From: Bacilli bacterium | Lineage (GTDB): Bacteria > Bacillota_I > Bacilli_A > ML615J-28 > CAG-313 | Length of the DNA stretch: 37,673 nt | Direction of reading: 5' to 3' | Assembly (NCBI GenBank): GCA_900752975.1 | Contig: CAADXH010000062.1 | Location: 1 to 37,673, forward strand | In this document: piece after piece, positions 9,246 through 18,261 of the stretch | Layout: each line of letters begins with the position of its first letter | Numbering within the stretch: the first letter of the stretch is position 1 | The notes under the pieces: model-generated | Told to the model about the DNA's origin: nothing | The model's database searches: none | Seen by the model: the letters and a program-made list of their open reading frames with translations, nothing else | Program-made: the position numbers and the translations under genes

Positions 9246-9717
9246 CTGCTTTTATAATGACCTCAACATTTTTCATTTGTCGGCATTTGACACCTGCTGC
9301 TGTGAGCATTCTTTTAGATGCAACATTATCGTTACTACCATTATATTTGTCTGATACATAAACTATTTCTTTTATACCACTTTGGATAATTAATTTTGCA
9401 CACTCATTACAAGGAAAAAGTGTCACATATAACGTCGCATCATCTAGTTTGTTTGTACTATTTAAGATAGCGTTTGGTTCGGCGTGTACTACATATGGAT
9501 ATTTAGTTTCCAAAAATTCACCTTCACGTTCCCATGGAAATTCATCATCGGAACATCCATATGGTAACCCATTATACCCAATACCAACAATTCGTTTTTT
9601 CACATTAACAATACAAGCCCCTACCTTAGTATTTGGATCTTTACTACGAAGGGCTGATAGTTTTGCCACTCCCATAAAGTATTGATCCCAAGTTATATAT
9701 TCTTTTGATTTACCCAT
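9238..9717 (-). CDS. comEB: Deoxycytidylate (dCMP) deaminase, ComEB family
   Basis: The enzyme converts dCMP to dUMP, feeding thymidylate synthesis. The protein is 159 aa. Zinc ligands and the catalytic glutamate are clear: HAE (H78, E80) and PCNEC (C103, C106). DPNTKVGACIV and GYNGLP bind substrate. I chose ATG 9717 because AAAGGTG precedes it by about 6 nt. An in-frame ATG at 9744 would add nine lysine-rich residues, overlap aspS and has no ribosome site. It lies 10 bp after the aspS stop. The Firmicutes name comEB comes from linkage to competence genes, which are absent here. Confidence 0.93.
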   Translation of the reverse strand: MGKSKEYITWDQYFMGVAKLSALRSKDPNTKVGACIVNVKKRIVGIGYNGLPYGCSDDEFPWEREGEFLETKYPYVVHAEPNAILNSTNKLDDATLYVTLFPCNECAKLIIQSGIKEIVYVSDKYNGSNDNVASKRMLTAAGVKCRQMKNVEVIIKADE

Positions 9718-9727
9718 AAATTCACCT

Positions 9728-11479
9728 TTATTTTTCTTTAACACTAATTCCTAATTCTTTTAATTGTTTTTCATCAACTGGAGTTGGTGCATCACTCATT
9801 GGACACTTAGCGCTTGCAGCCTTAGGGAAAGCGATTACTTCACGTAAATTAGAATTCTTAGTTAATAGCATAACAAGTCTATCAAGCCCAATTGCAAGTC
9901 CACCATGAGGAGGAGTACCGTATTTTAATCCATTCACAAAGAATGAAAATTGACGTTGTACTTCTTCGTCTGATAAACTAATTGCTTTAAACATCTTCTT
10001 TTGAATTTCTTGGTCATGAATTCTGATACTGCCACCACCAAGTTCATATCCGTTTAAAACAATATCATAAGCCTTAGCCTTACAGCTAGCAGGATCACTA
10101 ATTAAGCGTTCTTCATCACCATCTTTAGGAGATGTAAATGGATGGTGAGCCGCAACATAACGATGTTCTTCTTCACTATATTCAAATAAAGGCCAATCTA
10201 CAACCCATAAGAAATTAAATAGTGAGTCATCAATCATATTCATTTCTTTTGCAACAAGTGTTCTTAAACCACCTAATGCAAAATTACAATTTTCAAGATT
10301 ATCAGCAACCATTAAAACTAAATCATCATTTTCAAGATGATAGTTTTCAACAAGTTCACTAACGTTTTCTGGAGTTAAAAATTTCGCAATCGACCCACTC
10401 ATCGTGCCATTTTCATACTTTAACCAAATTAAGCCTTTTGCATGATATTTTTTAGCGAATTCTGTTAATCTTTCAAGTTCTTTACGTGAATAATGTAGTG
10501 CTGCATTTTTAACAATAATTCCTTTAACTACACCACCAGCCTCAAAGTTATTTTCAAAAATTGATGAGTTAACTTTTCTAGCCCAATCATTAAAATCAGT
10601 TAAGAACATTTCAAATCTTGTATCAGGTTTATCACTACCATATTTATTCATACAAATATCATAAGGTAAGCGGATAAAAGGCGTTTTAATATCCATACCT
10701 AAAGTATCTTTCCATACTTTCTTTAATAATCCTTCAATTAGCGTGTAAATATCTTCTTCGTCAATGAAACTCATTTCCACGTCTACTTGAGTAAATTCCA
10801 GTTGACGGTCAGCTCTTAAATCTTCATCTCTAAAGCATTTAACGATTTGGAAGTATCTTTCAAAACCAGATACCATTAATAATTGCTTATACATTTGTGG
10901 TGATTGAGGAAGAGCATAGAAAGATCCTTGATGTACACGTGAAGGAACTAAAAAGTCACGAGCACCTTCAGGTGTAGACTTGCCAAGTACTGGAGTTTCA
11001 ACTTCAATGAAGTCAAGACTATCAAAATAATTTCTAATTGCCATTGTTACTTTATGACGTAAAATAAAGTTTTTTTGCATACAAGGTCTTCTTAAATCAA
11101 GATAACGATACTTCATTCTTAAATCCTCTAAAGCATCTGTATCATCTTGAATTAAAAATGGAGGTTGTTCAGCAGTACTTAAAACTTTAAAATCGGTTAC
11201 ATCAATTTCAATTTCTCCAGTAGGAAGGTTAAGATTCTTACTTTCACGTTCTACAACTTTACCAGTTACTTGTAGTACATATTCATTACGGACTGAACTT
11301 GCTACATCATAAAAGGAAGATTCAGGACGAACAACTAATTGGGTTATGCCATAGCGGTCTCTTAAATCAATGAAAACTAGACCACCTAGGTTTCTTTTTT
11401 TACTTACCCAACCAACTAAGGTTTTAGTTTCGCCAACATTTGCTAATCGTAATTCGTTGTTATTTGCATTTCTTAACAT
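9728..11479 (-). CDS. aspS: Aspartyl-tRNA synthetase, bacterial type
   Basis: A class II synthetase charging tRNA-Asp. The protein is 583 aa, the full bacterial length. It has an N-terminal OB anticodon-binding domain (VGWVSKKRNLGGLVFIDLRD), class II motifs (RDFLVPSR, QMYKQLLMVSGFERYFQIVKC, FRDEDLRADRQLEFTQVD) and motif 3 GLAIGLDRLVMLL near the end. The GAD-type insertion lies at about 290-420. It follows hisS after 10 bp, with an AGAGGT ribosome site, so both synthetases share the hisS T-box leader. Whether it is discriminating or also charges tRNA-Asn cannot be decided here. Confidence 0.96.
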   Translation of the reverse strand: MLRNANNNELRLANVGETKTLVGWVSKKRNLGGLVFIDLRDRYGITQLVVRPESSFYDVASSVRNEYVLQVTGKVVERESKNLNLPTGEIEIDVTDFKVLSTAEQPPFLIQDDTDALEDLRMKYRYLDLRRPCMQKNFILRHKVTMAIRNYFDSLDFIEVETPVLGKSTPEGARDFLVPSRVHQGSFYALPQSPQMYKQLLMVSGFERYFQIVKCFRDEDLRADRQLEFTQVDVEMSFIDEEDIYTLIEGLLKKVWKDTLGMDIKTPFIRLPYDICMNKYGSDKPDTRFEMFLTDFNDWARKVNSSIFENNFEAGGVVKGIIVKNAALHYSRKELERLTEFAKKYHAKGLIWLKYENGTMSGSIAKFLTPENVSELVENYHLENDDLVLMVADNLENCNFALGGLRTLVAKEMNMIDDSLFNFLWVVDWPLFEYSEEEHRYVAAHHPFTSPKDGDEERLISDPASCKAKAYDIVLNGYELGGGSIRIHDQEIQKKMFKAISLSDEEVQRQFSFFVNGLKYGTPPHGGLAIGLDRLVMLLTKNSNLREVIAFPKAASAKCPMSDAPTPVDEKQLKELGISVKEK

Positions 11480-11489
11480 ATTAATACCT

Positions 11490-12746
11490 CTATTTTAAAT
11501 TTAAAATTTCTTCTTTTGTCATTATTTTTTCTTCTTGTGTCTGTGTATTTTTAACTTTATAACTATTTGTTTTAATTTCATCTTCACCCATAATAACTAA
11601 ATACTTAGCATGGCAGCGATCAGATAGTTTAAATTGTGGTTTTAAATTATGATTAACATAGTCTATTTCTACATAATCGCCTTGTTCGCGAAGTTCATTA
11701 GCAAGCTTAATACCCGGTATTTTCGCATTTTCACCAATTGTAATTACTTGGAATAAAGCATTATCACGAATACCTGCAAATTTACCAAGTTCATCAAGAG
11801 CAATAATTAATCTTTCAATGCCACATGCAAAACCAATTGCATCAGTATCTGGTCCACCTAACTCACGAGCAAGACCATTGTATCTGCCACCTGCAAGTAC
11901 GGTGATACCATTAATTGAAGATGTAGGATCATCATATATAAATTCAAATACAACATTAGTATAATAATCAAGACCACGGACAAGGCGATCACTAATTTCA
12001 TACTTAATATTTAATTGATTTAAAATTTCACAAATATCATCAAAGTATTTTTTATCTTCGGCAGTTAAATAATCAAAAATACTTGGAGCGTTTTTCATAA
12101 CAGGATTATCATGGTCAACCTTACAATCAAGCATTCTTAATGGATTTTTTTCGTAACGTACTTTGCAATCACTACATAATTCATCTAAATGTTCTTTAAA
12201 GTAGTTTTTCAATGCTTGTTCATAATTTTTTCGACTTTCGCCACTACCGATATTATTAATTAATACTTTTAATTTAGTAAATCCTATTTCTTTTAAATAT
12301 GTTGAAGCAAAATTAATGATTTCGGCATCTAAATAGCTACTGCCAGGGCCTAAAGCCTCAATACCAAATTGAGTAAACTGACGGTACCTACCTGCTTGTG
12401 GCCTTTCATATCTAAACATAGGGCCAAAATAATAATACTTCTTTAAACCAGGAGTAGCATATAATTTATTTTCTACATATGCTCTTGTAACTGAGGCTGT
12501 ACCTTCTGGTCTTAAAGTAATAGAACGTTCACCTTTATCTAAAAAAGTATACATTTCCTTATTAACAATATCACTACCCTCACCAACACCACGTGTGAAT
12601 AGTTCAGTAGCTTCAAATATCGGAGTAATCATTTTATTAAAGCCAAATCGACGACACACCATATTAGCCTTATCTTCTAAAAATTGGTACTTGAGAGCAC
12701 TATCATCAAAAAAGTCAAGTGTTCCTTTCATCTTTGTTACATGCAT
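11490..12746 (-). CDS. hisS: Histidyl-tRNA synthetase
   Basis: A class II synthetase charging tRNA-His. The protein is 418 aa. The opening KGTLDFFDDSA, then RPEGTASVTRAYVENKL, the motif 2 region YFGPMFRYERPQAGRYRQF, the histidine-binding LVRGLDYYTNVVFE and GGRYNGLARELGG, and motif 3 GFACGIERLI are all present. A C-terminal anticodon-binding domain follows. ATG 12746 has a GAAAGGATGA ribosome site. It is the first gene of the hisS-aspS operon and sits directly behind a T-box terminator/antiterminator. Confidence 0.96.
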   Translation of the reverse strand: MHVTKMKGTLDFFDDSALKYQFLEDKANMVCRRFGFNKMITPIFEATELFTRGVGEGSDIVNKEMYTFLDKGERSITLRPEGTASVTRAYVENKLYATPGLKKYYYFGPMFRYERPQAGRYRQFTQFGIEALGPGSSYLDAEIINFASTYLKEIGFTKLKVLINNIGSGESRKNYEQALKNYFKEHLDELCSDCKVRYEKNPLRMLDCKVDHDNPVMKNAPSIFDYLTAEDKKYFDDICEILNQLNIKYEISDRLVRGLDYYTNVVFEFIYDDPTSSINGITVLAGGRYNGLARELGGPDTDAIGFACGIERLIIALDELGKFAGIRDNALFQVITIGENAKIPGIKLANELREQGDYVEIDYVNHNLKPQFKLSDRCHAKYLVIMGEDEIKTNSYKVKNTQTQEEKIMTKEEILNLK

Positions 12747-12783
12747 AATATCATCCTTTCTAAAATCATATAATAAAAAATAG

Positions 12784-12917
12784 GAAAAAACGTCTAAGGA
12801 CGCAAACGAATGCGCGGTACCACCTTAGTTTGGATTTTCCACTCTCTATTTGTCTTAACGCGACTCACGGTTTTTCTCGTGAATTGTCAGATCACTCCAA
12901 GCGAAAAACGGCAATAT
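12784..12917 (-). promoter_or_regulatory. T-box leader controlling hisS-aspS
   Basis: The minus strand carries the T-box core AAGGTGGTACCGCG (plus 12813-12826), which pairs with the uncharged tRNA 3' end. It is followed by a terminator, CTAAGG...CCTTAG with an inner GCGCA/TGCGT helix, and a six-U run at 12785-12790. Upstream sequence to the predicted transcript start (near 12917) is only about 90 nt, much shorter than a standard T-box with stems I, II and III. Two competing folds are visible: 12903-12909 with 12870-12876 (GTTTTTC/GAAAAAC), or 12862-12869 with 12878-12888 (CGTGAGTC/GAC-TCACG). The specifier codon is not certain; GAC (Asp) occurs at 12886-12888 and 12852-12854. Confidence 0.85.
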
Positions 12918-12923
12918 ATAATT

Positions 12924-12952
12924 ATTATAACAAAACTTAATAAAAAATGCAA
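12924..12952 (-). promoter_or_regulatory. SigA-type promoter of hisS-aspS
   Basis: The minus strand reads TTGCAT (12952-12947), 17 bp, TATAAT (12929-12924). The start would be near 12917, which sets the 5' end of the T-box leader. The stretch from here to 12991 is otherwise featureless AT-rich sequence. Confidence 0.75.
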
Positions 12953-12991
12953 CCAATAAGACAATACATTTATTAGACAATAGTTCAATAG

Positions 12992-13028
12992 AAAAAAAGG
13001 CCAGTGATAATAAATTCTATCACTAACC
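12992..13028 (-). terminator. Terminator of the pot operon
   Basis: The leftward transcript forms GGTTAGTGATA (13028-13018) / TATCACTGGCC (13009-12999), 11 bp with two G-U pairs and an 8-nt loop, followed by seven U (12998-12992). It lies 18 bp after the potD stop and separates potD from hisS. Confidence 0.9.
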
Positions 13029-13045
13029 ATTTTGATAAATCATGA

Positions 13046-14521
13046 TTAATTTTGTTGCTGAATTTTAGCTTTTTGATAATTCTTAATACGTTTTTTCTTG
13101 TTAAGACGTTTAATTAAGAATATTACATAACTAGCTATAATCACAAAAGCAAGTAAACATAACAAGATAATGGCTACTGGATCTAAGGAATTACTTTTAA
13201 AGTTCATCCACATTCTTAGTACTTTTTTGTTTTGATCTCCAAAATCCCGCATAACGCCACATCTTGCAAGAATTTCTTCTGTCGGATATTGAGCAGAAAA
13301 TTGCCGACCAATTTCATCGGTTTTGATAATTACTTTGCCATTTGTAAGTTTAGATGAGTCAACACTATCACCGAAAAAGAAAGATAAATCAACTTCAGTT
13401 GCATCATCAGCATCACTACCATACCAATCATTGATTAAATCAAAGATATCATCACCAACAACAGCACTAGTATAACCAGTTACATCCATATTTAACGCCG
13501 CGATATCAGGTCTTGAAACAAAGTTAATAAAGTCTTGAGCTAGTTCTTTATTAGCTCCTTTTGGCATACACCAACCATCAAACCAAACATTACTACCTTC
13601 TTCAGGAACTGAATATGCAAGGGTAACTCCTTTTTCTTCAGCTAAATCCATAGAATACACGGCATCACCACTCCAAGCAAGGCTCATCGCAATTTTACCT
13701 GTAATAATATCACTCTTACCACTATCTACTTCAAGGCCAAAAATATTGTCTTTTAGTTTCTTTAAGTTTTGACGAACAGTTTCTATCGTGTTATCATCAG
13801 TTAAATTAGCAACTTCATTAATTTTCACATTGTATTCTTCAGAAGTAATTACACCATTTAAATAATCATTACGATATTTAAGCAATTCTTCTTGATGCGT
13901 ATACATTACCCCCATGAAATATGTATCACGAACACTATCTTTGGCAGTAGCGATACCTTTATATTTTTCATTCCACATCGCATTCCAATACTTTACATCT
14001 TCTTCATTTACTATTTCGGTATTATAAATAATACCCAAAGTACCCCACATATAACATGCAGCGTATTCTGTCCAATCATTTTCTGCAAATAAATTAATTA
14101 AATATGGAGAAGCATTAGATAAATAATTATTTTCACCACTTAATGCACCTTTATCAAACTTTTCAAGCATATCATCTTTAATCATTTTTTGAATTGTGTA
14201 ATCCGAAGGACAAATAAGATCAAACTTTTTACCTGTTTTAATTTGATTAAGCATGTACTCTGGTGTTTCAAAAGTATCATATACAACAGTTACTTTACGC
14301 CCTGGATGACGAAACTCAAAATCTTCTTTCCATCTTTCCATAACAGATGGGCCGATCTTTTCACCAGTATCACTGTCTAACCCCTCATCAATGTAATCTT
14401 GACAATTATAAATGCGAAGGACATTTTTATTGAATGTTTCTGTTTTCTTACAACTAGTAACACCCAGTAAATATACAAATGATAAACAAACTACTAAAAA
14501 GACTTTAACGTTTCTTTTCAT
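13046..14521 (-). CDS. potD: Spermidine/putrescine-binding lipoprotein PotD with C-terminal membrane anchor
   Basis: This is the extracellular polyamine-binding component of the PotABCD importer. The protein is 491 aa, well over the usual 350. A lipoprotein signal ends in LGVTSC (C24). The periplasmic-binding-protein body begins VLRIYNCQDYID and contains DLICPSDYTIQKM, LGIIYNTE, LAWSGDAVYSM and a VWFDGWCMPKGA polyamine-site segment. Near the C terminus there is a clear hydrophobic helix (about 448-470) followed by a strongly basic tail. By the positive-inside rule the protein would be anchored at both ends, by lipid and by helix. Loops around 165-235 and 370-400 also add length. The start overlaps potC by 17 bp. 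Confidence 0.9.
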   Translation of the reverse strand: MKRNVKVFLVVCLSFVYLLGVTSCKKTETFNKNVLRIYNCQDYIDEGLDSDTGEKIGPSVMERWKEDFEFRHPGRKVTVVYDTFETPEYMLNQIKTGKKFDLICPSDYTIQKMIKDDMLEKFDKGALSGENNYLSNASPYLINLFAENDWTEYAACYMWGTLGIIYNTEIVNEEDVKYWNAMWNEKYKGIATAKDSVRDTYFMGVMYTHQEELLKYRNDYLNGVITSEEYNVKINEVANLTDDNTIETVRQNLKKLKDNIFGLEVDSGKSDIITGKIAMSLAWSGDAVYSMDLAEEKGVTLAYSVPEEGSNVWFDGWCMPKGANKELAQDFINFVSRPDIAALNMDVTGYTSAVVGDDIFDLINDWYGSDADDATEVDLSFFFGDSVDSSKLTNGKVIIKTDEIGRQFSAQYPTEEILARCGVMRDFGDQNKKVLRMWMNFKSNSLDPVAIILLCLLAFVIIASYVIFLIKRLNKKKRIKNYQKAKIQQQN

Positions 14522-15359
14522 TTGCCAATCCTCCTTTACGTTTTACGACTTTGTTATTATAAACATTAATGGAAATTAATACAAGTAATGTTACAATAAA
14601 AATAATTGTTGTTAAAGCTCTAAGTTCAGGTGGTAAATTACCCTTTTTTGCGGTTGAACCATAAATGTAAGTACTTAAAGTTGTAAATGATGAATTTTTA
14701 GTAAATGCGGTAATAATGTAATCATCTAGTGATAGCGTAATAGATAGGATAAATCCTGATAAAATACCAGGCATAATTTCTGGTATTATAACCTTATGCA
14801 ACGCAACTGATGGTTTCGCACCTAAATCTAAGGCGGCTTCATATACATTAGGATCTAATTGTTTTAACTTAGGTATAACACTTAATACGACAAATGGTAT
14901 TGTTAATACCACATGGCCAATAAGTAAAGTAAAATAGTTAAAACCAATTCCCACAGCTACTACTAAAATACTTAGAGATAAAGCCGTAACAATTTCAGGA
15001 TTTAAAATTGGAATTTGGCCAACTAATTCAAAAGCTTTTCTAACTCTTTTTTTACTGTAGAAAATTCCAATTGCTCCTAAAGTACCTATAACAGTGGAAA
15101 CTATGGCCGCTGATATTGCAACCATGAAGGTATTACGCAAGGCTATCATTATTTCTTCATTGCGAAATAGTTTTTCATAAAGTTTGAGACTAAAGCCTTT
15201 CCAAGCATCAAAATCAATTAATTGCGAATCAGTAAAACTAAAAATAATGAGTAATAAGATTGGAGCATACATAATGAAAAGCATTAAATATACGTATGAC
15301 TTCTTAACAACACTTTTAACCTTTTGACATTTATTATTCATACTAACTTTTTCTACCAT
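14505..15359 (-). CDS. potC: Polyamine ABC transporter permease PotC
   Basis: One of the two membrane permeases of the polyamine importer. The protein is 284 aa with six predicted membrane helices after a short basic N terminus. The coupling-helix (EAA) motif reads EAALDLGAKPSVALHKVIIPEIMPGI, and SLDDYIITAFT is typical of PotC. ATG 15359 is preceded by GAGGT at a good distance and overlaps the potB stop (ATGGTAG). ATG 15341 would lack a ribosome site. Order potA-potB-potC-potD is the standard arrangement. Confidence 0.94.
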   Translation of the reverse strand: MVEKVSMNNKCQKVKSVVKKSYVYLMLFIMYAPILLLIIFSFTDSQLIDFDAWKGFSLKLYEKLFRNEEIMIALRNTFMVAISAAIVSTVIGTLGAIGIFYSKKRVRKAFELVGQIPILNPEIVTALSLSILVVAVGIGFNYFTLLIGHVVLTIPFVVLSVIPKLKQLDPNVYEAALDLGAKPSVALHKVIIPEIMPGILSGFILSITLSLDDYIITAFTKNSSFTTLSTYIYGSTAKKGNLPPELRALTTIIFIVTLLVLISINVYNNKVVKRKGGLANEKKR

Positions 15360-16156
15360 AAATTACCTCTTGATAATTCTTCTTTTTGGCTATTACGAGT
15401 AATAAACATACCAATAAAGATAAAAATCATCATAATTAGGGCTACAAGGCTACCCATATTCCACATTATTTGATCAAAATATGTTTGGATAATATTTCCT
15501 ATTAAAGATATTTTTCTTTCACCCAAAACGTCACTTATTACATATGATGACATCGTTGGCATAAATACCATCGAAACTGCTGATATGATTCCAGGCATTG
15601 TCATAGGAATTACCGTTTTAATAAATGTCTGAAAACGATTAGCTCCAAGATCCATTGATGCCTCAATTTGACTACGATCCATCTTAATCATTGTTGTATA
15701 TAATGGTAAAATAACAAATGGTAAATAGTTATATGCCATACCAATCATTGTCGCAATATAAGGATGATCTCCACCACTTATTCCAATCCAAGTTAATAAA
15801 TCACGAGTTGCCGCAGTACGAAGTACAAAGTTAATCCACATAGGCATTACAAATAATAAAATAAGAATAAAACTCATCTTGTTTTCTTTTTTCGCAATAA
15901 TATAAGCAATTGGATAACCAATAATCAGACAAATAATTGTATTTCCAACACCGATTAAAACACTAATTAATAAAGTGTTAATGTTAGTTGAATCACTAAA
16001 GAAATCAATAACATTATCAAAAGTAAAATGTCCATCAATATCTGTAAACGCAAAATACACAACTAAAATAAGAGGCACTATGACAAATAGCATTAAGAAC
16101 ATGCCATAAGGAATAGCAAGCATCTTTCGAGAAAAACGAAATTTATTCTTTGACAT
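15353..16156 (-). CDS. potB: Polyamine ABC transporter permease PotB
   Basis: The partner permease of PotC. The protein is 267 aa with six membrane helices. The EAA motif reads EASMDLGANRFQTFIKTVIPMTMPGI, contacting the PotA ATPase. LRTAATRDLL and NYLPFVILPLYT match the PotB branch. The start overlaps the potA coding end by 14 bp and has an AAGG site. Confidence 0.94.
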   Translation of the reverse strand: MSKNKFRFSRKMLAIPYGMFLMLFVIVPLILVVYFAFTDIDGHFTFDNVIDFFSDSTNINTLLISVLIGVGNTIICLIIGYPIAYIIAKKENKMSFILILLFVMPMWINFVLRTAATRDLLTWIGISGGDHPYIATMIGMAYNYLPFVILPLYTTMIKMDRSQIEASMDLGANRFQTFIKTVIPMTMPGIISAVSMVFMPTMSSYVISDVLGERKISLIGNIIQTYFDQIMWNMGSLVALIMMIFIFIGMFITRNSQKEELSRGNLW

Positions 16157-17657
16157 AGGCCTTAATTTCTCCTTTTAGTGTTAATTTAATCTTTTCAGGA
16201 GCTACTTTTACACTAACTCGGTCATTTTCATTCCATAAATATTCTGTGTCAACCACAAAATCTTCGTCATCTTCTGTTCTAATAATAACTTGGTAATGGT
16301 CACCTTTATATATTAATGAAACAATTTCACCACAAATTGTACCATCGTCTTCATTATCAATTATTTCGATATCATTTAGACCAATTTCAGCTTTTACAGT
16401 CGCATCAGTAAAATCGTATTTAATTCCATTCTTATCAACGACATAACCTTCTTCATCAAGAATAGAACCTGAAATCAATTGCGTAACATCACAATCAAAT
16501 GGAGTTTCATCAATAATTACTTTATTGTTCTTATCTAAGTATGCTTCATAAATATTACTTACAAACTCTTTATTCATTATTTGAATGTTACTAGGTTCTA
16601 CCTTAATACTTGCCATACAGTTGATAGGCATATTTCTTGTATCTTGAATTAAGACCTCATATCGACCTACCATCATCGTATACTCATAATGTACACCCTT
16701 AAAGACTTTAGATTGTAAATATCCGTCTACTGTACCTTCGCCAACTCTACCAAGAATGAAGTCTTCTGGACGAATCACAACATCAACTTTTTCGTTTAGA
16801 GGAAAATCATCAACACAGTCAAAAGATTTATTTAAAAATCTTACCTTACGTTCCCCTATAATGGTGCCTTCATAAATATTACTTTCACCAATAAAGTCCG
16901 CAACAAACGCATTTTTAGGCTCATTATAAATATCTTCAGGTGTACCAATTTGTTGAATCATACCATCTTTCATGACAACTATTGTATCAGACATAGTCAA
17001 TGCCTCTTCTTGATCGTGCGTTACATATATAAAAGTAATACCTAGTTTTTTGTGCATTTCTTTTAACTCAATTTGCATTTCTTTACGCATTTTTAAATCT
17101 AGCGCACCAAGTGGTTCATCTAGTAATAAAATCTCTGGTTCATTAACAATAGCACGAGCAATCGCAATACGTTGTTGTTGACCACCTGATAATGTCGCAA
17201 TATCACGCCATTCAAATTCTTCTAAGTCAACAATCTTTAAAGCTTTTCTAACTTTTTCATCTATTTCAGTTTTAGATAGTTTTTTCATTACTATTTTTTC
17301 TTTGCCATTTTTTCCTATTACTTTCGTAGGAATTCGTTTGATTTTAAGTCCAAAAGCAACATTGTCATATACATCCAGATGGGGAAATAATGCATAACGT
17401 TGAAATACGGTATTAACTGGTCGTTTATATGGTGGTAGGTTAGTAATATCTTCACCATTTAGTAGAATTTGACCGGAAGTTGGCATTTCAAATCCTGCAA
17501 TCATTCTAAGTGTAGTTGTTTTGCCACAACCAGATGGGCCTAAAAAAGTTATAAATTCACCCTTGTTAACATACAAGTTAAAGTTTTCAACCGCATAGGT
17601 ATCATCAAACATTTTATTTACACCAATTAATTCAATAATTATATTTTCTTTTTTCAT
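16143..17657 (-). CDS. potA: Polyamine ABC transporter ATPase PotA, extended form
   Basis: Cytoplasmic ATPase driving polyamine import. The protein is 504 aa, about 130 longer than E. coli PotA. Walker A GPSGCGKTT is at 40-48, the Q-loop in VFQRYALFPHL, the signature LSGGQQQR at 156-163, Walker B ILLLDEP follows, and the H-loop histidine is near 214. A lysine-rich insertion of about 19 residues (111-129) lies between Q-loop and signature. The extra C-terminal length looks like duplicated TOBE modules: EGTVDGYLQSKVFKGVHY (307) and DGTICGEIVSLIYKGDHY (438). I chose ATG 17657, which has GAGGT 7 nt upstream. The in-frame ATG 17675 has none. Confidence 0.93.
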   Translation of the reverse strand: MKKENIIIELIGVNKMFDDTYAVENFNLYVNKGEFITFLGPSGCGKTTTLRMIAGFEMPTSGQILLNGEDITNLPPYKRPVNTVFQRYALFPHLDVYDNVAFGLKIKRIPTKVIGKNGKEKIVMKKLSKTEIDEKVRKALKIVDLEEFEWRDIATLSGGQQQRIAIARAIVNEPEILLLDEPLGALDLKMRKEMQIELKEMHKKLGITFIYVTHDQEEALTMSDTIVVMKDGMIQQIGTPEDIYNEPKNAFVADFIGESNIYEGTIIGERKVRFLNKSFDCVDDFPLNEKVDVVIRPEDFILGRVGEGTVDGYLQSKVFKGVHYEYTMMVGRYEVLIQDTRNMPINCMASIKVEPSNIQIMNKEFVSNIYEAYLDKNNKVIIDETPFDCDVTQLISGSILDEEGYVVDKNGIKYDFTDATVKAEIGLNDIEIIDNEDDGTICGEIVSLIYKGDHYQVIIRTEDDEDFVVDTEYLWNENDRVSVKVAPEKIKLTLKGEIKAYVKE

Positions 17658-17674
17658 ATTATACCTCAATATCA

Positions 17675-18205
17675 TTAAAAATTAGGAGGGCTGCTAACCC
17701 AAATAATACTTGCTACTGAATCAGTCAAGTTCTTAATATAATGGTTTCTATCAGTTGTAAAATAAAAACTCTCCCCTTTTTTTAAATGTTCTTGTTTATT
17801 ACCATAAACAACCAAGATTTCCCCTTCTAACACATAACCAAATTCCTGACCCTCATGAGGCATATCTACATCACTAATAGCATGAGCTTCCAATTCAAAC
17901 AAAATAGGTTCCATTTCATTTTTTTGACAATTTGGAATTAACCAAGTAATTTGGTATTCATTTGTTTTTTTTACAAAATAATCATCTTCTGTAAATTTAA
18001 TTTGTTCTTCCTCATCACTAAAGAAAGTTTTTAGATTTGTACCAACTGCAGTTAAAATATCTGTTAACGTGCTTATTGAGGGACTTGTTAAATCGTTCTC
18101 AAGTTGTGAAATGTACCCTTTTGTAAGTTCACAGCGGTCAGCCAGTTCCTCTTGAGTTAATCCACAGTAAGTCCTCAATGCTTTGAGTTTTGACCCTATA
18201 CTCAT
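17675..18205 (-). CDS. XRE-family/cupin transcriptional regulator of the pot operon
   Basis: The 176-aa protein has an N-terminal helix-turn-helix (about 1-60: LKALRTYCGLTQEELADRCELTKGYISQLENDLTSPSISTL) and a C-terminal cupin (about 105-175: PHEGQEFGYVLEGEILVVYGN, then LKKGESFYF). This is the PuuR/YdcN-like layout that often senses polyamines or amino acids. It is the first gene of the pot operon, 17 bp ahead of the potA start, so it probably regulates itself and the transporter. I chose ATG 18205, preceded by AAAGGTGG. In-frame GTG codons at 18217 and 18214 overlap that ribosome site. The ligand is inferred, not shown. Confidence 0.9.
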   Translation of the reverse strand: MSIGSKLKALRTYCGLTQEELADRCELTKGYISQLENDLTSPSISTLTDILTAVGTNLKTFFSDEEEQIKFTEDDYFVKKTNEYQITWLIPNCQKNEMEPILFELEAHAISDVDMPHEGQEFGYVLEGEILVVYGNKQEHLKKGESFYFTTDRNHYIKNLTDSVASIIWVSSPPNF

Positions 18206-18228
18206 TAATTCCACCACCTTTGTAATTG

Positions 18229-18243
18229 TAAACTTTTAGTTTA
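18229..18243. promoter_or_regulatory. Candidate operator in the pot operon leader
   Basis: TAAACT-TTT-AGTTTA is a perfect 6-3-6 palindrome, located about 12-26 bp downstream of the predicted transcript start. A second imperfect inverted repeat, TAGTA-N6-TACTA (18242-18257), lies next to it over the start site. Position and symmetry fit binding of the XRE dimer encoded by the first gene. Confidence 0.45.
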
Positions 18244-18261
18244 GTAATTCTATACTATATT

